From Bacteroidales bacterium (GTDB lineage: Bacteria; Bacteroidota; Bacteroidia; Bacteroidales; UBA932), in contig JAFQFD010000003.1 in NCBI GenBank assembly GCA_017415715.1, positions 62,001 through 126,000 on the forward strand: 64,000 nt of DNA. Direction: 5' to 3'. The position numbers were made by a program, and so were the translations under genes. The notes beneath the pieces are model-generated. The model did not search any database, was not told where the DNA came from, and worked only from the letters and a program-made list of their open reading frames with translations. Below, piece after piece: positions 32,724 through 42,212 of the stretch (its first letter is position 1; the number at the start of each line of letters is the position of its first letter).

Positions 32724-35378
32724 ATGACCATGAGAAAGATAAGTTTTATCGCAGCTCTCGTCGTAGCGATGGCAGCTGTTTCCTGCGTAAAGGAAATGCA
32801 GACAGAGACTCCAGCTCCGGAGGTTAACGGAGCAGTGACATTCGAGGCATCATTCGGCGCTGCTACCAAGGCTGTTCTCGAGCCAGGTGCAACCGAGTCG
32901 AAGGTGGCTTGGGAAGCAGGCGACCAGGTAGGTGTATTTGCCGGAGAGGGCAACTATCTATATAAGGCGCAGAATGCCGGCTACTCGACAACTCTTTCTA
33001 CTGAGGCTGCCGACGTTCCTGCAGAAGGTCCGTATTATGCATTATATCCATACGATGCTGATGCAGAGCTCGCAGAAGGTGTTGTCACTACAACACTTCC
33101 TGTGGTTCAGACAGCAGTTCTCGGCTCTTTCACAACACATCTTTCTGTGGCTCAGGCTGTTGAGAACAAGTTCGCGTTCAAGAATGTGTGCGGTCTTGTG
33201 GGTGTAAAGATCGATGCAGAAAATGTAACCAAGATTGTTCTCGAGGGAAACAATGGTGAGATCGTAGCCGGTGCTATCAACGTGACCGTTGCTGACGCTC
33301 CGACTTGGACTGCCGTTGCTGAGCAGGGAGCAACAACTGTGACTCTGGCTCCTACAGAAGGAACTCTCGCAAAGGGTGTCTACTACTTTGCAGTTCTTCC
33401 TCAAACTTTTGAAAAAGGTTTCAACGTAAAGGCATACAAGGGTGACGATGCATTTGTGCTTAGAAATGTAGCTTCAGCGTTCACTCTCGACCGTTCGGAC
33501 ATCATAGGAAGCAAGGCCTTCGGTATCGAGGGAGAAGGAACAGAGACGTCTCCATATATCCTCAAGACTCCGCAGGACATGGTCGACATGCGTAGCCTTG
33601 CAACGTATGGTGGCGAGACCTGGTTCAAGATGGCAAACGACATCGACATGCAGGGTGTGACCAACTATATCCCGGTAAACTACGACGAGAACTTCGAAAG
33701 AAAGATTCATTTCGATGGTGGAGGCTTTACCATTTCAAATTTCAGCTACGATAAGTCTAAAAATGGCGCCAACTACGGAAGCCTTTTCGGAGTGCTTTAT
33801 GGCTCATGTAAGAACCTCAAGGTTGATAATGCAAAAATCGTTGCTACGAACGGCTGTGGCGTGATCGGGGGATACGTCGGTACAACAAACAAACCAGCGG
33901 TTGTTGAGAATGTGACTATAACAAATTCAAGCGTAACAAACGCAGGTGATGCAACAGGTGGAGTTTGTGGAAATGCAAGAGAGGCTAAGTTTACGAATGT
34001 TTCATTCCAAGGTACCGTTACCGGTGCAGGACAGGATACCGGCGGTTTTGTCGGAAAGTTGACAAGTACTTATAATGAATTCAATAATTGTACAGTTAAA
34101 GCGACTGTAGAAACCACCTATGCCGGAAACGCCCGTTGCGGTGGATTTATTGGTTGGAACTCATCAACTGCAACGACAATTACTGACTGCCAGGTTCTTG
34201 ACGGCTCGACCTTGACGCATAATGGTGCTTTGTCGAAAGCTGGAGAAACAACATGTGGCGGATTTATCGGTTATGGCGATAATAAAGGAGTTACTCTTAC
34301 AATAACACGATGCTCTGCAGATATCGATGTTAATGCGGGTGCTTTTGGACAAAGAAACTCATGCTTTATCGGACAGCTTGCTTATGCTTCTACCGTCACT
34401 ATTACTGATTCATATGCAACTGGAAGTGTTGAAGGTAGCCAGAACTATTTCGGAGGCATGATTGGACGTATGTCAGGAACTAATAATACGACTATTACAA
34501 ACTGTCATTTTTCAGGTAAGGTGAAAGGTGCTTCCGGAGTCGGAGGACTTGTAGGTGCAGTCGAGGATACAGCAGTCCTTACTGTTACAGAATCTTCTGC
34601 TACAGGTACAGTTACAAATACTGCCAACAATTGCGGTGGTATTGTTGGTCTCGTCGGAAATTCTGTAGAAGTGACAGATAGTCATTTTGATGGAGATATC
34701 GTGGTTTCAGGATATGCGGGCGGTATTATCGGTGGAACAGACACTTCAGCACCAAAATGTAAGATTTCGCGTTCATACTCTACAGGAACCCTGACTGCAT
34801 CTAAAGCATACTGTGGTGGTATTTTTGGAGTTTCGCAGGGTGTTGCTTCCGGCATGGTAGTGGAAGACTGCTGGTCTTCAATGAAGCTTGTTGTGACAGG
34901 ACAACAGTGTGGAGGAATCGTTGGAACAACTCTTACAGGTATAACTATCAAAAATTGTTTTGCATCAGGGGATATTGAGTCAAAGACATCAGGAAATGCA
35001 GGAATCATTGGCCGTGTAGCGAAATCCTCAACAATCTCAGGCTGTATCGCTTGGAATGAGACGCTGGTTTGTGGAAGAACTGCCAATAATGTATATGCTC
35101 CGGGAGCAATTGCAGGATGTGCACAGGAAGCTGGTACATATGCAAATTGCTGGAGAAGGGCTGACATGACATTGACCGATCCATTCGTGTCCCTTTGGGA
35201 TCAGCCGGACTATGTGAATGCCATGCCTCCTCTGCCAAGTTATAGCTCTGCAACTCATCAGCAGTCTTACCACGGCAAGGCAGCTGGTGCGGAGGAGACT
35301 CTATCTCAGGTTGCATCAAGAATCGGATGGTCAGAAGACATCTGGGATCTCTCAGGAGGCGTTCCTGCATTGAAGTAG
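32724..35378 (+). CDS. Fimbrillin-like / GLUG-repeat surface lipoprotein
   Basis: The 884-residue lipoprotein (Cys21 if started at 32724) has a fimbrillin-like N-terminal domain (about residues 35-270, with VTFEASFGAATKA, WEAGDQVGVF and YYALYPYDAD) and a GLUG-repeat C-terminal half (about 280-860). The fimbrillin-like fold occurs in fimbrial subunits of Bacteroidales and in anchored surface proteins. No polymerisation strand or fimbrial assembly genes are seen here, so a surface adhesin is more likely than a pilus subunit. An ATG two codons on (32730) is an equal start. The middle (about 33740-35060) is visibly more AT-rich than its paralogues. Confidence 0.8.
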   Translation: MTMRKISFIAALVVAMAAVSCVKEMQTETPAPEVNGAVTFEASFGAATKAVLEPGATESKVAWEAGDQVGVFAGEGNYLYKAQNAGYSTTLSTEAADVPAEGPYYALYPYDADAELAEGVVTTTLPVVQTAVLGSFTTHLSVAQAVENKFAFKNVCGLVGVKIDAENVTKIVLEGNNGEIVAGAINVTVADAPTWTAVAEQGATTVTLAPTEGTLAKGVYYFAVLPQTFEKGFNVKAYKGDDAFVLRNVASAFTLDRSDIIGSKAFGIEGEGTETSPYILKTPQDMVDMRSLATYGGETWFKMANDIDMQGVTNYIPVNYDENFERKIHFDGGGFTISNFSYDKSKNGANYGSLFGVLYGSCKNLKVDNAKIVATNGCGVIGGYVGTTNKPAVVENVTITNSSVTNAGDATGGVCGNAREAKFTNVSFQGTVTGAGQDTGGFVGKLTSTYNEFNNCTVKATVETTYAGNARCGGFIGWNSSTATTITDCQVLDGSTLTHNGALSKAGETTCGGFIGYGDNKGVTLTITRCSADIDVNAGAFGQRNSCFIGQLAYASTVTITDSYATGSVEGSQNYFGGMIGRMSGTNNTTITNCHFSGKVKGASGVGGLVGAVEDTAVLTVTESSATGTVTNTANNCGGIVGLVGNSVEVTDSHFDGDIVVSGYAGGIIGGTDTSAPKCKISRSYSTGTLTASKAYCGGIFGVSQGVASGMVVEDCWSSMKLVVTGQQCGGIVGTTLTGITIKNCFASGDIESKTSGNAGIIGRVAKSSTISGCIAWNETLVCGRTANNVYAPGAIAGCAQEAGTYANCWRRADMTLTDPFVSLWDQPDYVNAMPPLPSYSSATHQQSYHGKAAGAEETLSQVASRIGWSEDIWDLSGGVPALK

Positions 35379-35403
35379 ACATTTGTTGCTGAATGTCATG
35401 ATT

Positions 35404-35433
35404 ATGCGGTCCGGTTTTCGGGCCGCATTTTTT
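35404..35433 (+). terminator. Intrinsic terminator after the second GLUG lipoprotein gene
   Basis: ATGCGG-t-CCG pairs with CGG-g-CCGCAT (one G-U pair) around GTTTT, then TTTTTT. The 20 or so bases before it match those before the 32431 terminator. Confidence 0.93.
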
Positions 35434-35504
35434 GTTCATTATCAGTGGATTGTCAAAAATATTCCTTATCTTCACAAGATATATTTTACTAAACAACCAT
35501 TGAT

Positions 35505-37976
35505 ATGAAAAAATGTCTTTTCGCTCTTCTTGCGGTGATCGCTTTTGCTGCGTGCAAGCAGGTAGAGCCTGTTGTGGAACCGGTTCTCGAAGTGAGTGCG
35601 ACAGAGCTCAGCTTTGCGGCGGTTTCCGATGAAAAGGTGATCTATGTCACTGCTAATAATGCCTGGTCTCTGGAGGCTGATGTGGACTGGTTGAGTTTCA
35701 ACCAGGACAGTGGCGAGGCCTCTGAAGACAAGCAGATGGTCAAGGTTTACGCCGATGACAACACTGTTGAAGAGGCCAGGACCGGAAAGATAACCGTGAC
35801 TTCCGGCAAGTTGACCAAGGTGGTCAATGTCACTCAGGAGGCAGCCGAGCCCGAGCCGGAGCCGGAACCGGAACCTGAACCAGAACCAGTTCCTGCTGAA
35901 CTGACTCTGTCTGAATCTGCTCTTGAGGCTGTTGCTGAGGGTGTGGAACTGACATTCACAGTTACGTCAAACAAGACATGGTCTGCTGCCGTTGAGGCTG
36001 ATTGGGTTACTCTCGATCCAGCGGAAGGCGAGGCTTCGGAAGAGGCTGTTGCCGTTAAGGTGACCGTAGCGGCCAACGAGGCCTATGAGGGCAGGGAGAC
36101 TGTTATAACTGTGAAGGCGGAGGATGTTCAGAAGACCGTAACCGTCACTCAGATGGCTGCTGAGCTGCCGAAGGAAATGCAGGGAGCCGGCACAGAGGCC
36201 GATCCATACCAGATCAGGACAGCCGAGCATCTTGTGCAGATGAGGGAGAAAGCTGTTCTCGGCGAAGAGACATGGTTCAGGATGGTTGCGGACATCGACA
36301 TGACAGGTGTTACCGACTATGTACCTGTCAACTATGATGATAATTTTGAAAGAAAGATTCACTTTGACGGAGGCAACTACACCATATCAAATTTCTACTA
36401 TGACAAGGCTGTCAATGGTGCCAACTATGGAAGTCTCTTCGGCGTTCTTTACGGCTCATGCAGGAACCTTAAGGTAGATAATGCGCATATTGTAGCCACA
36501 AACGGCTGCGGCGTTATCGGTGGATATGTCGGCACGGCCGGCAAGCCTGCAGTTGTGGAGAATGTGACTATAACAAATTCAAGTGTTACCAACTCCGGAG
36601 ACCGCTGTGGCGGTGTCTGCGGAACAGCAAAGGAGGCGACATTCAAGAATGTGTCTTTCCAGGGAACCGTGACAAGTACGATTGTCGGAGAGGCCAAGTC
36701 CGGAGGTTTCGTAGGTCAGACAGAGACGTCTGCCACATTTGAAGACTGTAATGCAGATGTGGTATTCACCGGTGCCGGAACAGATATAGGAGGATTTGCA
36801 GGTAAGATATTGCATTCGAACTCATTCAAGGGATGTAAAGTCAAGGTGACCATAACCTCATCGGCAGCTCAGAAGAATCGTTGCGGCGGTTTCCTTGGCT
36901 GGAACTCTTCTGCAAATGCTACATTCGAGGATTGCCACGTCCTCAGCGGGTCTTCAGTGAAGAATGTCTCAGGAGGTACAACATCAGTGAATGGAAACTT
37001 CGGCGGATTCATCGGCTATGGTGACACAAGCAATTCTGTTGTGGATATCAAGAACTGCTCGGCTCAGGCGGATGTTGACGGAGGCGTGACAGCCTACAAC
37101 TCATGCTTTGTTTCAATCTTTGGATATAAGTCCACAGTGACCATCACAGACTCTTATGCTAAGGGCTATCTGAAAAGCTCGACTGGTAACTATACCGGCG
37201 GATTGGTTGGCTACTCCCAGAATGCCGAGGCCGTCCTGAATATTTCAAGATGTCATTATGAGGGAAACATTGAAGCCACTGGCGGTTATGTCGGCGGCCT
37301 CTTGGGCGGTGCTTCCGGTAAAGTGGAGATTACGGCAAGCAGCTCAGCCGGAACAGTCGTTTCCAAAGGAGCTTATGTAGGTGGCCTGGTCGGCGCTTCC
37401 ATGAATGATGCAGTAACGATAACTGATTGTTTCTCTACAGCTAAGGTTTCAGCTTGGGGACAGCAGGTCGGCGGCCTTGTGGGAACAACCACAAACAAGC
37501 TCACAATGTCGAACTGCTATGCTTCCGGAGATGTCTATTCTGCAACATCGGGTGCGGCAGGCATTGTGGGCCGCGTTGCTAAATCATCTTCAATCACAAA
37601 TTGCATTGCATGGAACAAGAATGTGTCGACTTCAAGGACTGCAAACAATGTGTATGCTCCGGGAGCGATCCTCGGATGTGCTCAGGCAGCCGGCACATAC
37701 AGCGGATGCTGGCGCAGATATGACATGGTTTTGGTTGACGAGTGGATCTCACTTTATGACCAGCCGGACTATATAAATGCTATGCCTCCTCTTCCGTCAT
37801 ATTCGACTGCTTCTCATCAGCAGGCTTATCACGGCAAGGCCGCCGCGCCGGACGCAACGATAGCATCGGTGGCGCAGAGCCTCGGATGGGACAGCAGCGT
37901 GTGGGACTTTACATCGGGAGGATCTTCTCTCGGATTTACTATCAAGCAGTTGGGTGACAATAAAATTGAATTCTAA
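35505..37976 (+). CDS. BACON-BACON / GLUG-repeat surface lipoprotein
   Basis: The 823-residue lipoprotein (Cys17) has two BACON domains (about residues 28-112 and 130-225) joined by a Pro-Glu repeat linker (PEPEPEPEPE) and a GLUG half (about 235-800) closely similar to those at 29301 and 32724. The C-terminus diverges from its paralogues: after the shared WDSSVWD it reads TSGGSSLGFTIKQL and beyond, instead of LSGxxPxLK. Its stop codon overlaps the start of the SGNH gene, so it heads the long PUL-like operon and may act as the surface glycan-binding protein for it. Confidence 0.8.
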   Translation: MKKCLFALLAVIAFAACKQVEPVVEPVLEVSATELSFAAVSDEKVIYVTANNAWSLEADVDWLSFNQDSGEASEDKQMVKVYADDNTVEEARTGKITVTSGKLTKVVNVTQEAAEPEPEPEPEPEPEPVPAELTLSESALEAVAEGVELTFTVTSNKTWSAAVEADWVTLDPAEGEASEEAVAVKVTVAANEAYEGRETVITVKAEDVQKTVTVTQMAAELPKEMQGAGTEADPYQIRTAEHLVQMREKAVLGEETWFRMVADIDMTGVTDYVPVNYDDNFERKIHFDGGNYTISNFYYDKAVNGANYGSLFGVLYGSCRNLKVDNAHIVATNGCGVIGGYVGTAGKPAVVENVTITNSSVTNSGDRCGGVCGTAKEATFKNVSFQGTVTSTIVGEAKSGGFVGQTETSATFEDCNADVVFTGAGTDIGGFAGKILHSNSFKGCKVKVTITSSAAQKNRCGGFLGWNSSANATFEDCHVLSGSSVKNVSGGTTSVNGNFGGFIGYGDTSNSVVDIKNCSAQADVDGGVTAYNSCFVSIFGYKSTVTITDSYAKGYLKSSTGNYTGGLVGYSQNAEAVLNISRCHYEGNIEATGGYVGGLLGGASGKVEITASSSAGTVVSKGAYVGGLVGASMNDAVTITDCFSTAKVSAWGQQVGGLVGTTTNKLTMSNCYASGDVYSATSGAAGIVGRVAKSSSITNCIAWNKNVSTSRTANNVYAPGAILGCAQAAGTYSGCWRRYDMVLVDEWISLYDQPDYINAMPPLPSYSTASHQQAYHGKAAAPDATIASVAQSLGWDSSVWDFTSGGSSLGFTIKQLGDNKIEF

Positions 37977-39805
37977 TGAAAAAGATATTATTTGCATGTG
38001 CTGCCCTTCTCGCTATGTCATGCGTGAAAGAGGCAGGGATGGAACCGGAAACAGCTAAGGTTCCAGTGTCTGTCGGAGTGCTTGAGACAAAGACTGTAAT
38101 ATCAGGAAATCAGATCTCATTCTCCGGAAACGAGTCGATGACTCTCGTATGTGAGGGAGTCAATGCTGCAAAAGTGTCGAACGTCGGAACTGCCTTGAAC
38201 AGATTCACGGGAGCATTCGATGCAGTCGGCCAGAATAAGACAGGAGCTTCGTTCTATGCCATATATCCGTATGTGGGTGTCGGCCAGAACGGTGATGAGG
38301 CCGGATGGCTTCCTGTAGCGCAGACTGCTCCTTTCGATGGCGCGGCAAACTTCATGTGTTCAGACAAGGTGACTGCTGACTATGATGAGCAGGCTATGCC
38401 TGAACTGTCGATGCAGATGAATCAGCTGATGGGTATCATAAAGGTTACCTTCACCAATTCGTCCGAGACATTCAAGGATGATGTGGTAAAGGATGTCATA
38501 CTCAGTTCTTCGACACAGCTCGTAGGCTCATTCGTTGTGAAGTTTGATGAGGCAGGAAGACCTGCTCCAGCATTCCGTGGCGACGATGCGGCCTATAGAC
38601 GCGTGATAGCTTCATATCCGTCACCTGTCGTTCTCGGCATGAATCAGACACACGAGGTTCACCTTTTTGTCAACCCTGCTGAGATCAAGGATGCTGAAAT
38701 CACCATCATTACTGACAAGCATGAGTTCACGCGCAAGGCGGCGGGAGCATTTACCGCTAAACAGGGTGACCTCACCTATATGGATCCGATGGATGTGGCT
38801 ACAACATTTACTGCGGAGGACCTTGATGTCAAGACTCTTGTGGTGTGGGGTGACAGCTACACCAACCGCAGCCAGAAGGACGGACATGTGGACAGGTGCA
38901 ACTATGTGACTCATCTCCACCAGATGCTTGGAAGCGGATGGGAAGTGTACAACGGCGGATCTTCAGGAGATGTGACCAATACGATAGCAGCCCGTCAGGG
39001 CGGCATACAGCTGGTGATCAACTCCACAGACTTTACAGTTCCCGCCGGCACAGAGCCTGTTGCCATAGACGGTCTGTATTCTTCAAAGAACTTCTGGTTT
39101 ACAGATGGCGAGTATACCTTGACAGCGCGTTTCGCTCTTGTGAATCCTCTGGAGATAGTTGTCGAGGATGCTTCCGGAAACGAAGTGGCAAGAGTCGAGG
39201 GAAATGTTACCATCGAAGGCGACAAAGTCACCCATTTCACCCGTACGACACCTGGTGAGGAGATTAAGGTTCCGGCATATTCAAAAGTTGTTACATTTGC
39301 TGCCAAGAATCTTCGCAATCCTGACCTCATGATTGTCTATATGGGACAGAACGGCGGATTCAAGAGCCTTGATATCCTCTACAATCAGTATCGTTCGATG
39401 ATTGATTACGCGTTCCCTGAAGGACCGGAGGATTACATCGTCCTCGGTTTCCATAATCATGATACAGTTGCAAAATGGAACGTGGACAATGCTTATTGGG
39501 ATTTCTTCGGAGGTGCGTCCGGCTTTGGTGTAAATGAGGCCGAAGGCCGTCCGATAAGCCGTTTCGTGAATCTTTATACTGAACTTACCGGTCCGGACTA
39601 CAAGGATTATCTCGTAATCTCCGGTGCGGCTGCCTCAGTCGATGACGTCCGTGCTGAAGATATTGACTACGTGTCTCGCGGAATGATTCCATACTCATAT
39701 TGGATAAGACCATGGGACAATGACATACATCCTAATGAATATGGTGCGAAAGCATTTGCTGCGGCTGTATATAAGAAGGTGGTTGAACTCGGATATGTAG
39801 AATAA
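37976..39805 (+). CDS. Fimbrillin-like / SGNH hydrolase fusion lipoprotein
   Basis: The 609-residue lipoprotein has a fimbrillin-like N-terminal domain (about residues 25-280) and a C-terminal SGNH/GDSL domain (about 285-609). Catalytic blocks are visible: GDSY with Ser294, the Gly in NGGSSGD, GQN with Asn459 and D583-I-H585 near the C-terminus. SGNH enzymes cleave ester bonds, often O-acetyl groups on glycans, or acyl esters. Fusion to a surface-type domain points to a surface esterase. It is in the operon between the GLUG lipoprotein and two GH20 genes, which suggests deacylation of a glycan before sugar removal. Confidence 0.78.
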   Translation: MKKILFACAALLAMSCVKEAGMEPETAKVPVSVGVLETKTVISGNQISFSGNESMTLVCEGVNAAKVSNVGTALNRFTGAFDAVGQNKTGASFYAIYPYVGVGQNGDEAGWLPVAQTAPFDGAANFMCSDKVTADYDEQAMPELSMQMNQLMGIIKVTFTNSSETFKDDVVKDVILSSSTQLVGSFVVKFDEAGRPAPAFRGDDAAYRRVIASYPSPVVLGMNQTHEVHLFVNPAEIKDAEITIITDKHEFTRKAAGAFTAKQGDLTYMDPMDVATTFTAEDLDVKTLVVWGDSYTNRSQKDGHVDRCNYVTHLHQMLGSGWEVYNGGSSGDVTNTIAARQGGIQLVINSTDFTVPAGTEPVAIDGLYSSKNFWFTDGEYTLTARFALVNPLEIVVEDASGNEVARVEGNVTIEGDKVTHFTRTTPGEEIKVPAYSKVVTFAAKNLRNPDLMIVYMGQNGGFKSLDILYNQYRSMIDYAFPEGPEDYIVLGFHNHDTVAKWNVDNAYWDFFGGASGFGVNEAEGRPISRFVNLYTELTGPDYKDYLVISGAAASVDDVRAEDIDYVSRGMIPYSYWIRPWDNDIHPNEYGAKAFAAAVYKKVVELGYVE

Positions 39806-39806
39806 A

Positions 39807-42149
39807 ATGAATATGAAGAAGATTTCAGTATTTATGGCAGCCTGCTGCATGGCCTTGGCCTGCGGCAAGGGCGAAGTCGCAAAGGATGCAATTACGGTCA
39901 TCCCTTATCCTAATGAAGTGACCCTGGGAGAAGGCGTATTCTCTGTCAAGGGAGTAAGTGTTGCAGTAGACGAGGCTCTCGGCGAGAGTGCTGCCGCAGC
40001 TGTGACAGCCTTCGCTGCAGACCTTTCTGCAGCGACAGGAACGGAGAGTCCAATGTCGGATGACATGACAGCGGGTGGCGTCGTGTTCGGATATGATCAG
40101 GAAATTCCTTTTGAGGCATATACACTTGATATCACTCAGGAAGGCGTCAAGGTTGAGGCTTCATCTTTCCGTGGAATCAACTACGCAATACAGACATTGA
40201 AGCAGATGCTTCCTGTGGAGATATTCACAGGAACGAAGGCTCCAAAGGCCGACTGGACTCTGCCATGTGCAGTGATCAATGATGCTCCTCGTTTTGCTTA
40301 CAGAGGTCTGCTCCTTGACGAGGGCAGGCATTTCTTCGGAATTGATCAGGTGAAAAAGTGTCTGGATATCATGGAAGTTCACAAACTGAACAAGTTCCAT
40401 TGGCATCTTACCGAGGACCAGGGATGGAGGATCGAGATAAAGAAATATCCGCTTCTGACTGAATTAGGATCTAAGAGAAAGGGAACCTGCATCAGGAAGG
40501 ATTTTACATCTCATGACGGCATTCCATATGGTGAAGGTATGTGGTATACCCAGGAGCAGATCAGGGAGATTGTAGACTATGCAGCATCAAAGGGCATCGA
40601 TGTAATCCCGGAGATCGACCTTCCAGGTCACATGCTGGCGGCACTTTCGGCATATCCGGAACTGGGATGTACTGGCGGTCCATACGAAGTGTGGACACGC
40701 TGGGGCGTGTCTGAGGATGTGCTTTGCGCCGGCAATGACAAGGTGTATGAATTCCTCAAGGATGTCCTCTCTGAAGTGTGCGAACTTTTCCCTTATGAAT
40801 ATGTCCACATCGGCGGTGACGAATGTCCAAAAGTCCGCTGGGAACAGTGCCCGAAGTGCCAGGCTAAGATCAAGGCCCTGGGACTTGAGGACAAGGACGG
40901 TCATATGGCAGAGCACTTCCTCCAGAGCCATCTTATGGAAGAGATGGAGAAGTTCCTCGCATCAAAGGGCAAGCGCATCATTGGATGGGACGAGATGCTG
41001 GAAGGAAAGGTGGCTCCGGATGCAACCGTGATGTCATGGCGAGGAGAGACCGGCGGTCTCGAGGCGGCGCGCAAGGGACATGATGCCATAATGACTCCGA
41101 ATACATATTGTTACATAGACTATTACCAGTCTACCGACATAGCAAACGAGCCTTTCGGCATCGGTGGACACCTCCCTGTGGAGAAATGCTACTCATATGA
41201 GCCGTATGTCGCTGGAATGACAGATGATGAAAAGGCCCATATCCTTGGAGTACAGGCCAATCTCTGGACAGAGTATATAGCTGATGCAGATCATCTTGAG
41301 TATATGCTTCTTCCGCGCCTGGCAGCCATTTCGGAAGTTCAGTGGTGCGCTGCAGACCGAAAGGACTGGAATCGCTTCTATGACAGTGCAGACGAGCTTT
41401 GCGCGATGTATGATGCGATGGGCTACACATATGCCACACACATCCTCCAGGTTGTCGGAGAGGTGACTCCGGATCCGGAAAATGCCCAGGTCAAGGTCGA
41501 GCTTGCTGCCCAGGGCGATGCTCCGATCAGATATACTCTCAACGGAAAGAATCCGGGAAGGTTCTCAAAACTATATACAGAACCTTTGATCCTCGATGAG
41601 GACTGCGTGCTTAAGGCTGCAGCCGTGAGGAAGGGGATAGAACCGAGATACTTCGAGAGGAAGTATCAGTTCCATAAGGCTGTCGGCGCAGACCTCACAT
41701 TCTCCCGTGCTCCGCACAGAAAGTACTGCGCAGGCGCTCCTGCCAACCTCGTTGACGCAATCAGAGGACCTCAGGTCTTCAAGCGCATCGAGTGGACGGC
41801 ATGGCATGGAGATCCAGTGGACGTGACAGTAGACCTTAAAGAGGTCACATCATGCAGCAGCGTCACACTTGGATTCATCAGTGACAAGCCTTCATATGTA
41901 TTCCTTCCGGAGCATGTGTCTGTGGCAGTGTCAGATAACGGTGTGGACTTCGTTGAAGTAGCTTCAAAAGAGCATGGAGTGGAGAAGGAAGACGATCCTG
42001 ACATTCTCGCGGACTTCACCTATGACTTCCAACCCGTGCAGACAAGATTCGTCAAAGTGACGATAACCCCGGTAAAGGCTCTTCCGGAATGGCACTACGC
42101 CGCAGGCAAGCGCTCTTACTTCTTTATGGATGAGATAATGGTTAAATAA
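39807..42149 (+). CDS. GH20 beta-N-acetylhexosaminidase with C-terminal modules
   Basis: The 780-residue lipoprotein-like enzyme has a GH20b N-terminal domain (about residues 25-155), a GH20 TIM barrel (about 160-515) with the catalytic pair Asp338-Glu339 in HIGGDECPK, and two further C-terminal parts: a chitobiase C-like segment (about 525-600) and an F5/8-type (discoidin-like) carbohydrate-binding domain (about 610-780). It removes terminal beta-linked GlcNAc or GalNAc. An ATG at 39813 is an alternative start. It begins 2 bases after the SGNH gene. Confidence 0.93.
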   Translation: MNMKKISVFMAACCMALACGKGEVAKDAITVIPYPNEVTLGEGVFSVKGVSVAVDEALGESAAAAVTAFAADLSAATGTESPMSDDMTAGGVVFGYDQEIPFEAYTLDITQEGVKVEASSFRGINYAIQTLKQMLPVEIFTGTKAPKADWTLPCAVINDAPRFAYRGLLLDEGRHFFGIDQVKKCLDIMEVHKLNKFHWHLTEDQGWRIEIKKYPLLTELGSKRKGTCIRKDFTSHDGIPYGEGMWYTQEQIREIVDYAASKGIDVIPEIDLPGHMLAALSAYPELGCTGGPYEVWTRWGVSEDVLCAGNDKVYEFLKDVLSEVCELFPYEYVHIGGDECPKVRWEQCPKCQAKIKALGLEDKDGHMAEHFLQSHLMEEMEKFLASKGKRIIGWDEMLEGKVAPDATVMSWRGETGGLEAARKGHDAIMTPNTYCYIDYYQSTDIANEPFGIGGHLPVEKCYSYEPYVAGMTDDEKAHILGVQANLWTEYIADADHLEYMLLPRLAAISEVQWCAADRKDWNRFYDSADELCAMYDAMGYTYATHILQVVGEVTPDPENAQVKVELAAQGDAPIRYTLNGKNPGRFSKLYTEPLILDEDCVLKAAAVRKGIEPRYFERKYQFHKAVGADLTFSRAPHRKYCAGAPANLVDAIRGPQVFKRIEWTAWHGDPVDVTVDLKEVTSCSSVTLGFISDKPSYVFLPEHVSVAVSDNGVDFVEVASKEHGVEKEDDPDILADFTYDFQPVQTRFVKVTITPVKALPEWHYAAGKRSYFFMDEIMVK

Positions 42150-42212
42150 CAAAATATTAAAATAACCTGAATTTGATTGGGTGTTCAGTGCGGTTTGTGT
42201 GTTCAATACTTT

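Noticed and set aside
29301..37976. GLUG repeats as a CRISPR array or tandem DNA repeats
   Set aside because: The repeats are at the protein level with varied DNA, lie in open frames and have no constant repeat-spacer length.
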